A stretch of DNA of 15,802 bases, taken from Rhodoferax sp. Its GTDB lineage: Bacteria > Pseudomonadota > Gammaproteobacteria > Burkholderiales > Burkholderiaceae_C. Under the pieces are notes generated by a model. The model was not told the origin of the DNA. It did not search any database and worked only from the letters and a program-made list of their open reading frames with translations. The stretch spans positions 1-15,802 of the forward strand of contig JAIFMA010000148.1 of NCBI GenBank assembly GCA_020048795.1, written 5' to 3'. The translations under genes were made by a program, and so were the position numbers. The first letter of the stretch is position 1; each line of letters begins with the position of its first letter. This document shows positions 1 through 7,409 of this stretch, one piece after another.

Positions 1-50
1 CAATTTCCGGGACGACCAGGTGCCCCGCCCAGGCTGCTGGCCGGAAATTG
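1..50. repeat. Perfect 10-bp inverted repeat at the window edge
   Basis: CAATTTCCGG at 1-10 is repeated in inverted orientation as CCGGAAATTG at 41-50. The arms may extend beyond the window start. A shorter inverted pair, TTGGG at 48-52 and CCCAA at 60-64, follows directly. The structure lies downstream of the leftward metallopeptidase operon, so it could be a hairpin in the transcript 3' region or the end of a mobile element that continues outside the window. No U-rich tract supports an intrinsic terminator, and no transposase is visible, so its nature is open. Confidence 0.5.
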
Positions 51-241
51 GGATCCGACCCCAAATTCACTGCAGCCGTGGCGCACATCGAGGCCCGCAG
101 GCCAGACCATGCCAGATGCTCTGCAGCAAGTTTTTGGTGCTCGATGCCCGACTGGTGCCGTGATTGGGGGCGCATCCTTGCTGGTCGCCGCGCCACGGCA
201 CATGTCTGAACGGGTCGCCGTCGCAGGCCACCAGCAGACCT
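51..241. other. Intergenic region with no convincing gene
   Basis: This stretch lies just past the stop codon of the MlrC-like gene. Reading frames on both strands give only short, low-complexity arginine/alanine/proline-rich translations typical of GC-rich shadow frames. I recognised no domain, tRNA or transposase fragment. It could hold the 3' untranslated end of the leftward operon. Confidence 0.4.
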
Positions 242-1804
242 TCAGGCCAAGGCTGGCGGGATGTAGATGCCCTGATGGTTCGCCTGCAACCAGGCCGCTA
301 TGTCAATCTGCGGGTCAAACGGGAACAGCGGATGCGGCAGTTTGGCAAATGGCAGGCGGGCATAGTCGAGCGTGCACAGCGCACCGCTGTCGCACACGAT
401 GATTTCAGCGGCAATCGGTTCAAAGGCGGCCCTGAAATGCTGCATGGACTTGAGCGCCACCACGCGTTTCTTCTCGGGGTCGATGCCAAAGGCCTTGAAT
501 TGCTGCAGGTCCAGAATCTGCGCGCGGTGTGTCACCACCAGGATCTCGATGCCATCAACCTGAATCACCGCAGTTGGCCCCCAACTGCGCTTGAGGCCGC
601 CAATCATGGCGCCGCTGCCGGTGTAGTGCCCATCACTGAGCCGCTTCAACGTGGCGGTCAGCGCCAGCGGCTGGCCGCCAAAACGCGGGTCGGTCTTGCC
701 GCCCAAGCGCACTTCCACCGTGTCACCGGGCTGGTGGCCGGCCAACTGCTGCACCGTCTGCGGGTCGGTCATGGCACCAAAACAGGCATCTTGGATACCG
801 GCATCCAGCATGGCCGCCAGCAGCGCGGTCGAGTCACCATAGGCACCGCCACCGGGGTTGTCGGCATAGTCTGCCACGATGATCGGACCGCTGGCTTGTG
901 GGTGGCTGGCAACAAATGCCTTGCACAGGCCAGCGGCCTGCGCCACCGTGTGGAACTGGTTCAGGCGCTCCAGCCGTTGGCGCCACATGTCGTCGGCCAG
1001 CTCACTGGCAAAGCGCGCATGGGCTGCCATGTCACCCTGCGCAGTAATGACCACGGACGGCCCCACCTCGGCAATATCCGCATTGGCAAAACCACCATTG
1101 ACACTGACAGCAAACACATCGGGCTGACACTCGTAGTGGCGCGCCCGCGCCATGCGCTCCACCATCGGCCCCACATCGGTGCGCCCGCCGTTGACTTCTT
1201 CGAGCATTGGCCGCTTGACCCGCAAGCTGCGCGGCTGGATCTGCCCGGTCATGCTGCGCTGCAGAATGTCGGCCGCCTGGCGCCCGGCCAGACGCATGTC
1301 GGTGTGCGGGTAGGTCTTGAACGACACCATGATGTTGGCCAGATCACACATCTGCTGGCTGACATTGGCATGGGGGTCGAGGGTGATGGCGATGGGCACC
1401 TTGGTGCCTAGCCGGGCACGCAGGCGCCGCAGCAACTCACCCTCGCCATCCTCACAAAAATCAGTCACCATGGCCCCGTGCAGCCCGAGCAGGATGCCGT
1501 CAAGCTGGCCCTTGTGCTCTGCCGCCGCCACCAGAATCGGTGCCGTCAATTGGTCAAACGCATCCCGCGTCACTACGCCGCCGGGCTGGGCGTGGGCACT
1601 GATGGTGTGCACCACGCTCCAGTCATGGGCCCGCGCCGCCTCCAGAAACCCGCCCAGCTCGGTGTTGTTGTCTTGCCGGGCAGCAATGGCCGCTTCGCCA
1701 TACAACAAGCCACGCTCGGCAAAGCTGGCCAGGGTGGTGGGCAAGGCACAAAAGGTGTTGGTTTCGTGCAGCAATTCAGCAGTCAGGACGATCAATTTAC
1801 TCAT
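242..1804 (-). CDS. M81 family metallopeptidase (MlrC-like)
   Basis: This 520-residue protein belongs to the M81/MlrC family (older name DUF1485), whose founding member completes microcystin degradation by hydrolysing the Adda-D-isoglutamate bond of the linear tetrapeptide. The length matches the family. Visible hallmarks are ELLHETNTF at about residues 10-18, GLHGAM at 107-112, TLDPHAN at 141-147, YPHTD at 165-169 and DNPGGG at 315-320. D143, H145 and H167 are the likely metal ligands (inference from conservation). There is no signal peptide, so it should act in the cytoplasm on imported peptides. It is the last gene of the operon, 15 bp after the second ATPase stop, with a weak ribosome site. 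Most M81 proteins have no proven substrate; microcystin itself is not implied. Family call is firm, substrate is inferred. Confidence 0.9.
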   Translation of the reverse strand: MSKLIVLTAELLHETNTFCALPTTLASFAERGLLYGEAAIAARQDNNTELGGFLEAARAHDWSVVHTISAHAQPGGVVTRDAFDQLTAPILVAAAEHKGQLDGILLGLHGAMVTDFCEDGEGELLRRLRARLGTKVPIAITLDPHANVSQQMCDLANIMVSFKTYPHTDMRLAGRQAADILQRSMTGQIQPRSLRVKRPMLEEVNGGRTDVGPMVERMARARHYECQPDVFAVSVNGGFANADIAEVGPSVVITAQGDMAAHARFASELADDMWRQRLERLNQFHTVAQAAGLCKAFVASHPQASGPIIVADYADNPGGGAYGDSTALLAAMLDAGIQDACFGAMTDPQTVQQLAGHQPGDTVEVRLGGKTDPRFGGQPLALTATLKRLSDGHYTGSGAMIGGLKRSWGPTAVIQVDGIEILVVTHRAQILDLQQFKAFGIDPEKKRVVALKSMQHFRAAFEPIAAEIIVCDSGALCTLDYARLPFAKLPHPLFPFDPQIDIAAWLQANHQGIYIPPALA

Positions 1805-1819
1805 TTTTTCGGCGTGGTG

Positions 1820-2704
1820 TCATCCGACGGGATGGTGGCAGGCCAGTTCATGGCCGTTCAGGGTCACAAGGGGAGGGCGCTCGCTGCGGCAGCGCTCGCA
1901 GGCGGCCGGGCAACGCGCCGCATAGGCACAGCCCGGCGGTGGGTTAAAGGCATCGGGAATTTCACCGCTCAGGCGCGTGATGACACGGCGCAGGGCCGGG
2001 TCCGGCTCAAAAGTGCTTTCCATCAGGGCCACGGTGTACGGGTGGCGCGGCGGTGTGCGCGCGGTGGGCAGCACTTCGACCACGCGGCCCAGGTACATCA
2101 CCACAATGCGGTCGCAAAAATAGCGCACCAGGCCCAGATCGTGCGAGATAAACAGGTAGGTCAGGCCCAGGTCTTGCCGAAGCTGCTCCAGCAGGGCAAT
2201 GATCTGCGCCTGGATCGACACATCGAGCGACGCAGTGGGTTCATCCAGCACCAAAAATGAGGGGTGCAACGCCAGCGCCCGAGCAATGCCGACCCGCTGC
2301 TTTTGCCCGCCCGAGAGCTGGTGCGGGTAGCTTGCGGCCAGCGTTGGATTCAAGCCCACCATGGCCATCAGCGCGTTCACCTTGTCGCTGGTCTGCTGCG
2401 CATTCAAGGCCACGCCCTGCACCAGCAGCGGCTCCAGCAAGGCAGCACGAATGGTGTAACGTGGGTCGATCGACGAATACGGGTCCTGAAACACCAACTG
2501 CATGCGTCGGCGCCATGGGCGCAAGGCACCTGCCGACAAGGTGGCCAGATCGACCCCGTCAAAAACCACCTGACCCCTGTTGGCATCGAGCAGCCGCAGC
2601 ACCAGCCGCGCCAATGTCGATTTGCCGCAACCCGACTCACCCACCACGCCGGTGACCTGGCCGCGCGGGATGTCCAGCGTGACATCGGCCACAGCGGTCA
2701 TCAC
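1820..2704 (-). CDS. Oligopeptide/dipeptide ABC transporter ATP-binding protein (DppF/OppF type), N-terminus broken
   Basis: This is the second ATPase of a peptide importer, energising transport at the inner membrane. From GTG 2704 it is 294 residues, shorter than the usual 320 or more. The ATPase core is complete: Walker A GESGCGKST at 22-30, Q-loop Q73, signature LSGGQ at 130-134, Walker B LVLDEP at 151-156 and switch H188. A C-terminal cysteine-rich oligo/dipeptide domain follows from about residue 255. The first strand and A-loop region is missing: the ORF starts directly at MTAVADVTLD. The expected beginning (MLDATLSQ...LVEIRALT) is found just upstream in another frame, from ATG 2763 to TGA 2701. 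The original gene therefore probably started at 2763. Function may be impaired or kept by reinitiation at the TGATG junction. A sequencing error remains possible. Confidence 0.85.
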   Translation of the reverse strand: MMTAVADVTLDIPRGQVTGVVGESGCGKSTLARLVLRLLDANRGQVVFDGVDLATLSAGALRPWRRRMQLVFQDPYSSIDPRYTIRAALLEPLLVQGVALNAQQTSDKVNALMAMVGLNPTLAASYPHQLSGGQKQRVGIARALALHPSFLVLDEPTASLDVSIQAQIIALLEQLRQDLGLTYLFISHDLGLVRYFCDRIVVMYLGRVVEVLPTARTPPRHPYTVALMESTFEPDPALRRVITRLSGEIPDAFNPPPGCAYAARCPAACERCRSERPPLVTLNGHELACHHPVG

Positions 2705-2763
2705 GCGGTCAGCGCCCGTATTTCAACCAAAGTCTTGATCTGACTGAGGGTGGCATCAAGCAT
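2701..2763 (-). pseudogene. Out-of-frame N-terminal fragment of the DppF-like ATPase
   Basis: Twenty codons from ATG 2763 encode MLDATLSQIKTLVEIRALTA and then stop with TGA at 2703-2701. The LVEIRALT stretch matches the first beta-strand of peptide-transporter ATPases (compare LLSVRDLC in the neighbouring paralogue), which the following ORF lacks. The ATG overlaps the end of the upstream ATPase gene by 8 bp (ATGCTTGA), the arrangement expected for a native coupled start. The stop overlaps ATG 2701 in a TGATG. Restoring the frame needs a net gain of 3n+1 bases; a gap of only one base would still leave the hairpin about three residues short of its paralogue, so a somewhat larger deletion is likely. 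Confidence 0.65.
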
Positions 2764-3715
2764 GGTTGGCACACTGGGCAAAATGGCAGGCCACCACGCC
2801 CCGGCCACAGGCTCGCAGCGCTGGCACATCGCTCTGGCACAGCATCTGCACAGGGTCGCAACGCGGGTGGTAACGACAGCCCGGCGCGTAGTCTCCCACG
2901 CCCGCCACGCCGGGAATACCCTTGAGGCTGCCACGCCGCTGTCCGGCCTGGGCAATGCAGGCAATCAGGGCGCGGGTATAGGGATGCGCCGGTTGGGCAA
3001 AAATGTCGTGCACGGTGTTGCTTTCAGCCACGCGGCCGGCGTACAACACCACCACCTTGTCACAGGCCTGCGCCACCACCCCCATGTCGTGGGTGATCAG
3101 CATGAGCGCCAACCCACGGCTGTGCACCAGGTCCACCAGAATCTGGATGATTTGCGCCTGAATCGTCACATCCAGCGCGGTGGTGGGTTCGTCCGCGATG
3201 ATCAGGTCCGGGTCGCCCGCCAGCGCCATCGCAATCACCACGCGCTGCTTCATACCGCCTGACATCTGGTGCGGGTACTGGTGGTACACGGTGGCGGCAT
3301 CGGGTATGCGCAACTGTTGCAGCAAGTCAAGGGTGCGCGCCTTGGCGGCCGCGTCCGACAGGCCCAGGTGCAAGGTGGCGACCTGATCCACTTGCGCACC
3401 AACTTTGATCATCGGGTCCAGCGAGGTCATCGGGTTCTGCGTGATCAGCGCCAGCCGCTGGCCGCGCAGGGCGCGGTAGGCGGGCTCGGCCAGGCCGACC
3501 AGCTCGGTGCCGCCAAATTGAATGGCACCACCGCTGATGCGTCCGCCCATCAAGGGCAACAAACCCATGATGGCCATGGCGGTGAGCGATTTGCCCGAGC
3601 CCGATTCGCCCACCACACCCAGAATCTGCCCCTTGTCGAGGTCGAGCGAAATACGGTCCAGCGGCTGCACCCGGCCCATCGACACACACAGATCGCGCAC
3701 AGACAACAAGGCCAT
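2756..3715 (-). CDS. Oligopeptide/dipeptide ABC transporter ATP-binding protein (DppD/OppD type)
   Basis: This 319-residue ATPase is the first of the pair that powers the peptide importer. All motifs are present: Walker A GESGSGKS at 36-43, Q-loop Q93, signature MSGGM at 151-155 (one change from LSGGQ, common in this subfamily), Walker B LIIADEP at 171-177 and switch H209. The C-terminal oligo/dipeptide domain carries several cysteines (C280, C286, C293, C303, C310, C315), a pattern that in some OppD proteins holds an iron-sulphur cluster. The gene starts one base after the stop of the second permease (TGACATG) and its end overlaps the original start of the next ATPase by 8 bp. Its N-terminus is complete, which makes the shortened partner stand out. 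Confidence 0.93.
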   Translation of the reverse strand: MALLSVRDLCVSMGRVQPLDRISLDLDKGQILGVVGESGSGKSLTAMAIMGLLPLMGGRISGGAIQFGGTELVGLAEPAYRALRGQRLALITQNPMTSLDPMIKVGAQVDQVATLHLGLSDAAAKARTLDLLQQLRIPDAATVYHQYPHQMSGGMKQRVVIAMALAGDPDLIIADEPTTALDVTIQAQIIQILVDLVHSRGLALMLITHDMGVVAQACDKVVVLYAGRVAESNTVHDIFAQPAHPYTRALIACIAQAGQRRGSLKGIPGVAGVGDYAPGCRYHPRCDPVQMLCQSDVPALRACGRGVVACHFAQCANHA

Positions 3716-3716
3716 G

Positions 3717-4571
3717 TCAGTTGTCCCGCATGCGGTTGCGAATGTCCAGCGACTCGATCAGCGCATCACCCAACAGGTTGATCGAAATGACGGTAAAGGC
3801 AATCGCCAGCCCTGGGCCCATGATGGTCCAGGGGGCCAGAAAAATCTGTGCGGTACCGCTGCTCATCATGGCACCCCAACTGGGTTTGGGCGGTTGCACG
3901 CCCAGGCCAAAAAACCCCAGCGTGGCCTCCAGAATGATGGCGTCGCCCGTGGCCAGCATGCCCGCCACAATCACCGGCGTGACCGCATTGGGTAGCAGGT
4001 GCCGAAACACAATGTGCCAATGCCCGGCCCCCAGATTCACCGCCGCCTCAACATAGGTCTCGTTCTTGATGCTCATCACCTGGGCGCGTGTCAGCCGGGC
4101 AAACTGGGCCAGGTAGGCAATGCTGATGGCAATCATGGTGCTTTGCAGGCCAGGCCCGATCAGCGCCACAAAAATCAGCGCAATCAGCACCTCGGGGAAA
4201 GACCAGGTCAGGTCAACCACTGCGGTGACCATGCGGTCAAAAAACCCACCAAAATACCCGGCCGCTGCCCCCAGACTCATGCCCACCAGCACCGATACGC
4301 CAATGGCCGTGACCGCCACCGTCAGCGAAGTGCGGGCACCCACGATGATGCGTGACAACACATCGCGGCCAAACTCATCGGTGCCCAGCCAATGCGCCCA
4401 AGAGGGTTCCTGGTTGGTGGCCGACAGGTTCTGGATGTCATAGGCGTAGGGTGCGATCCACGGGGCCAACACAGCGCCCAAAACCACCAGCAAGATGCCC
4501 AGCATGGACAAACCACCACGCCAGGTACGGATGGTGCTGGCCAACGCACCAGAATACACGGGTGCAGTCAT
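3717..4571 (-). CDS. Peptide ABC transporter permease (DppC/OppC type)
   Basis: This 284-residue inner-membrane permease forms half of the translocation channel. I chose ATG 4571 because it overlaps the preceding permease stop in ATGA and starts the family-like N-terminal helix (residues about 20-40, LSMLGILLVVLGAVLAPW). The open frame continues upstream to 5015, but that part is a shadow of the first permease gene. HWLGTDEFGRD at 60-70 is the periplasmic signature of DppC/OppC proteins. The EAA loop, YVEAAVNLGAGHWHIVFRH, lies at about 173-191 and contacts the ATPases. Five or six hydrophobic segments are evident. It sits between the first permease and the first ATPase with 1-4 bp junctions. 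Confidence 0.93.
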   Translation of the reverse strand: MTAPVYSGALASTIRTWRGGLSMLGILLVVLGAVLAPWIAPYAYDIQNLSATNQEPSWAHWLGTDEFGRDVLSRIIVGARTSLTVAVTAIGVSVLVGMSLGAAAGYFGGFFDRMVTAVVDLTWSFPEVLIALIFVALIGPGLQSTMIAISIAYLAQFARLTRAQVMSIKNETYVEAAVNLGAGHWHIVFRHLLPNAVTPVIVAGMLATGDAIILEATLGFFGLGVQPPKPSWGAMMSSGTAQIFLAPWTIMGPGLAIAFTVISINLLGDALIESLDIRNRMRDN

Positions 4572-5494
4572 TTCATGCTGTCCCGCACGCGCGGGTCCAT
4601 CGCCGCCTGCACCAGATCGCCCAGCAAGGTGCCCAGCATCACGGCCATGGCCAGCATCAGCAGGCATCCTTGCACCACCGGATAGTCGCGCTGGTTCAGC
4701 GAAGTGATCAACAGCGACCCCAGGCCCGGGCGCGCAAAGACAAATTCGATGGTCACTGCGCCACCCACAATCCAGCCAATACGCAGGCTCAGAATGGTCA
4801 CCACCGGCAGCAAGGCATGGCGCAGCACATGCTGCAACTGAATACGCCAGTGCGACAGGCCCTTGGCATGCAGCATCAGCACAAAATCCTTGCGCGCCAC
4901 ATCCAGCATGGCGGCCCGCGTGACCCGCGACACCAGCGCCACCCCATGCAGGCCAATGGTCAGCACCGGCAGCACCAGTGATGTCCAGGAGCGTGCGCCA
5001 GACACCGGAAACCATTCCAGTTGCACTGCAAACACCAGAATCATCAGCAGACCAAGCCAGAAACTGGGCAAGGTGGAGCCGAACAGAATGAAGGTCATCA
5101 CCGCACGGTCAATCCAGCGGTCTTTGAAGACGGCGGCCAGCGCCCCGGTGGCCACGCCCACCACGGCCGAAAAAACAAAAGCCAGACAGCCCAGCATCAG
5201 GCTATGCGGCAGGTTTTCGGCAATCAGTTCGGCCACCGGGCGGCGCAGGATGATGGCATCACCCAGATCGCCCGCCAGCATGTGATCGAACCACACGCCA
5301 TATTGCACCAGCAGGGGTTTGTCCAGGCCGTAACGGGCGATCAGTTGGGCCCGTTGTTCTGGCGAAGACCCGATCTGGATCATGTTGTCGATCGGGTCGC
5401 CCGGAACCAGGTGGATGATCATGAAAATGACCACCGACACCGCCAGAAACACCGGCACCAGCAGCAGCAGGCGTTTCACCAGGTAGTTCAGCAA
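4568..5494 (-). CDS. Peptide ABC transporter permease (DppB/OppB type)
   Basis: This 308-residue permease is the other half of the importer channel. The N-terminal helix (YLVKRLLLLVPVFLAVSVV, residues 4-22), followed by HLVPGDP at 28-34, and the linker RYGLDKPLLVQY are typical of DppB/OppB. An EAA-like loop, LHAKGLSHWRIQLQHVLRHA, lies in the second half, and RPGLGSLL near the C-terminus is also family-typical. The start codon is TTG at 5494. It is supported by AGAGGA eight bases upstream and by the N-terminus fitting the family exactly; no upstream ATG fits. The stop overlaps the next permease in ATGA. It follows the binding-protein gene by 53 bp. Confidence 0.92.
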   Translation of the reverse strand: MLNYLVKRLLLLVPVFLAVSVVIFMIIHLVPGDPIDNMIQIGSSPEQRAQLIARYGLDKPLLVQYGVWFDHMLAGDLGDAIILRRPVAELIAENLPHSLMLGCLAFVFSAVVGVATGALAAVFKDRWIDRAVMTFILFGSTLPSFWLGLLMILVFAVQLEWFPVSGARSWTSLVLPVLTIGLHGVALVSRVTRAAMLDVARKDFVLMLHAKGLSHWRIQLQHVLRHALLPVVTILSLRIGWIVGGAVTIEFVFARPGLGSLLITSLNQRDYPVVQGCLLMLAMAVMLGTLLGDLVQAAMDPRVRDSMK

Positions 5495-5547
5495 ACGTGC
5501 CGTCCTCTCTGGTCAGCGATGGCCATGCGCATGCTTCGTCACTGCCT
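5495..5547 (-). other. Short gap between binding protein and permease genes
   Basis: The 53-bp spacer holds a 10-bp palindrome, CATGCGCATG, at 5524-5533 and the AGAGGA ribosome-binding site of the TTG-started permease. In many importers a small hairpin here lowers permease expression relative to the binding protein; this palindrome is too short to assert that. Confidence 0.35.
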
Positions 5548-7131
5548 TTATTTGACCTCGATGTCCATGATGGACTGCGTGGCCAGCTTGATGCCGCGAA
5601 TGGTGTCAGGCAGCTTGAGGCGGGTGGTGCTGTAGGCAAAACTCTGGGTTGGCTGGTAGATCGGCGCAAACACAAACTGCGACATCACATACTCGTGATA
5701 GACCTTGAAGTTGGCCACCCGCTCGTCCCAGGTGCGTGATGCCTTCATCGCCTTCGCGTTGAGCTCTTCGGCCTTGGGGTCGTTCCACATCGACACGTTG
5801 GGGTAACCCAGACGGGTGCCACTGAAGAACCAGTCCAGAATGTCGGCATTCACGTAGTCATAACTGCGCACTGCCAGTTGGTGGTCGGTTTTCTTCTTGT
5901 ACATGGTGTTGATCGAGGCCGCGTCCTGCACCGTGATCTCGGCGTTCACACCAATGGCCTTCAATTGCGCCTGAATCACCTCGGTCACACGCTTGAACTG
6001 GGTGGCGTTTTGGGTCCAGAGTTTCACCGTCAAAGGCACGCCCGCTTTGGCGCGCACACCGCCCGCACCCATGGCCCAACCAGCCTCGTCAAGCAGCTTC
6101 TTGGCGCGATCCGGGTTGTAGCTGATGTTGAACTTGGGATTGATCTTGGCTTCCTGCAGCGAGCTGATCAGGAAATTGTTGGCCACCGCACCCATGCCAC
6201 CAAACAGGCTGGTCATGATTTCTTTCTGGTTTACCGCCAAAGCCACCGCTTCACGCACCTTGATGTCGGTAAACGGCTCGACCGAGGTGTTGATCGGCAT
6301 GTAGAACACCTCGGTGCCCGGCAACAGCACCACTTTCATCGACTTTTCGGCCTGAATTTTGGGCAAAAAATCAGTTGGTACGCTCAGCAGCGCGTCCACA
6401 CCGCCGGTCTTGAGTTCCAGAAACGCGGTGGATTCCTCGCCGATCTCGCGCAGCGTCAGATTCTTGATCTTGGCCGGGCCCTGGTTTTTCGACAGATCAG
6501 ATGCCCAGCGGTAATCGTCGTTGCGCACCAGCTTGGTTTGTTGACCCACGGTGAAGCTACTCAGCTTGAACGGGCCCGTGCCCACGGCGGCGGTCACGCC
6601 AAACTTGTCGCCCAAAGCGTCATAGGATTTGGGCGAGGGAATGCCCATGAAACTGGTCGCCATGTTGAGTAGCAGGCTTGGGTCGGGGTTTTTCATGACA
6701 AATTTGACGGTGTGATCGTCCACGATCACCACCTTGTCAATGGCTTCGGTCATGTAGGCGTTCTCGGTGCCCTTGAACTTGGGTACCCACCACTCGATCA
6801 CCTTGGCATTGAACGGCTCACCGTCATGAAACTTGACACCCTTGCGCAGCTTGAAGGTCCAGCTCAGGCCATCGGCTGACGACTCCCATGAGGTGGCCAG
6901 TTGGCCATGAAAACTCTGGTCGGCATCCTGCACCACCATGCGGTCAAAAATCAGGTTGTTGGCGACGTTGAGCTTGGTGCCCTTGATCGGGTTGTAGGTG
7001 GGAAAACCGTTTTCCCGTGCATTGATGACAAACACCGCGTCCTGTGCCCAGACCGCAGGGCTTGCGGCTACCGCACAGAGGCCAGAGACGACAAGCGCCA
7101 ACACTTTCACCGAATGATTCAATCGTTTCAT
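5548..7131 (-). CDS. Peptide ABC transporter substrate-binding protein (SBP family 5, DppA/OppA-like)
   Basis: This 527-residue periplasmic receptor captures the peptide and delivers it to the permeases. I chose ATG 7131: it begins a clean Sec signal peptide (MKRLN, hydrophobic core VLALVVSGLCAVAA, likely cleavage after AVWA at residue 29). The frame extends to GTG 7152, which would add seven residues before the signal. There is no lipobox cysteine, so the protein should be soluble. The family-5 signature is clear at about 78-109 (LATSWE...DGLSWTFKLRKGVKFHDG). It is the first gene of the leftward operon and is transcribed from the divergent control region shared with the dgcN-like gene. Substrate cannot be read from sequence; neighbours suggest D-amino-acid-containing peptides. 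Confidence 0.93.
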   Translation of the reverse strand: MKRLNHSVKVLALVVSGLCAVAASPAVWAQDAVFVINARENGFPTYNPIKGTKLNVANNLIFDRMVVQDADQSFHGQLATSWESSADGLSWTFKLRKGVKFHDGEPFNAKVIEWWVPKFKGTENAYMTEAIDKVVIVDDHTVKFVMKNPDPSLLLNMATSFMGIPSPKSYDALGDKFGVTAAVGTGPFKLSSFTVGQQTKLVRNDDYRWASDLSKNQGPAKIKNLTLREIGEESTAFLELKTGGVDALLSVPTDFLPKIQAEKSMKVVLLPGTEVFYMPINTSVEPFTDIKVREAVALAVNQKEIMTSLFGGMGAVANNFLISSLQEAKINPKFNISYNPDRAKKLLDEAGWAMGAGGVRAKAGVPLTVKLWTQNATQFKRVTEVIQAQLKAIGVNAEITVQDAASINTMYKKKTDHQLAVRSYDYVNADILDWFFSGTRLGYPNVSMWNDPKAEELNAKAMKASRTWDERVANFKVYHEYVMSQFVFAPIYQPTQSFAYSTTRLKLPDTIRGIKLATQSIMDIEVK

Positions 7132-7195
7132 TGCTACTTTCTGAAAAAACACGCCAGGTGGCGCATGGGGTTGGTCTAGGGACGGTCACACCCGA

Positions 7196-7352
7196 GCGAG
7201 AATAAGCGCATTTCATGCCCCATCGGCCCGATCTACCCCTAAAGGGATAGAAACAGCGCTTTTTGTCAAGCCATCCGATGCTTCGCCTATCCCTTCAGGT
7301 GTAGCGTGACCAACGCAACATCGTGGTGCCGCCCAGGTTGACTTATTCTCGC
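7196..7352. repeat. Middle inverted repeat CTTATTCTCGC
   Basis: GCGAGAATAAG at 7196-7206 is the exact inverse of CTTATTCTCGC at 7342-7352. The copies face outward, one 64 bp before the binding-protein start and one 57 bp before the dgcN-like start. The TATTCT core could be a -10 element or transcription start region, but neither copy has a recognisable -35 box at 17 bp, so an activator would be needed. Confidence 0.55.
7235..7302. repeat. Inner inverted repeat, candidate operator pair
   Basis: ACCCCTAAAGGGATAG at 7235-7250 pairs with CTATCCCTTCAGGTGT at 7287-7302. Fourteen of sixteen positions are complementary, including a perfect 9-bp core, AAGGGATAG/CTATCCCTT. The arms are separated by 36 bp, too far for a single dimer site but suitable for two operators bound co-operatively. 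The left arm also contains the half-palindromic CCCTAAAGGG. Confidence 0.6.
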
Positions 7353-7409
7353 AGCAGCCACTGCCTTTTTTTGCCCGGCGCCACCTAGAAAACGCCACAC
7401 TGATCTGAT

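Larger units (their letters stand above)
7156..7386. repeat. Outer inverted repeat in the two leaders
   Basis: AGGTGGCGC at 7156-7164 is the exact inverse of GCGCCACCT at 7378-7386. If both promoters lie inside, each mRNA would carry GCGCCACCT about 23-24 bases before its start codon. In the binding-protein leader it also forms a small hairpin, CGCCA-CC-TGGCG. A leader role is inferred only. Confidence 0.5.
7132..7409. promoter_or_regulatory. Divergent control region built as a large imperfect palindrome
   Basis: The 278 bp between the two start codons contain three nested inverted-repeat pairs with almost the same centre (about 7268-7274). Read outward from the centre on each side, the order is CTATCCCTT..., then CTTATTCTCGC, then GCGCCACCT, then the start codon. 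The last repeat lies 24 bp from ATG 7131 and 23 bp from ATG 7410. Gaps between first and second repeat are 28 and 39 bp, an 11-bp difference that keeps helical phase. This points to the same regulatory and leader elements serving both operons. A TTGACA hexamer (minus strand, 7264-7269) lies between the inner arms but lacks a good -10 partner. No regulator gene is present in the window. Confidence 0.7.

Noticed and set aside
164..1411. 415-codon open frame on the plus strand
   Set aside because: It lies antisense to the M81 peptidase, whose translation carries clear family motifs. The plus-strand product is histidine/glycine/arginine-rich with no domain, typical of a GC-rich shadow frame.
242..1804. 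Microcystin degradation locus
   Set aside because: Only the MlrC-type gene is present; mlrA, mlrB and mlrD are not seen, and M81 proteins occur in many bacteria that do not degrade microcystin.
1478..2743. Further long plus-strand open frames opposite the second ATPase
   Set aside because: They are antisense to a gene with complete Walker A, signature and Walker B motifs; the products show no recognisable fold.
4572..5015. 148-codon upstream extension of the second permease
   Set aside because: The region codes for the first permease in another frame; the extension is not membrane-like, and ATG 4571 in the ATGA overlap gives a normal family length.
7241..7269. Sigma-70 promoter using TTGACA on the minus strand
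   Set aside because: The -35 match is perfect, but no hexamer at 16-18 bp resembles TATAAT, so it is mentioned only as a possibility.
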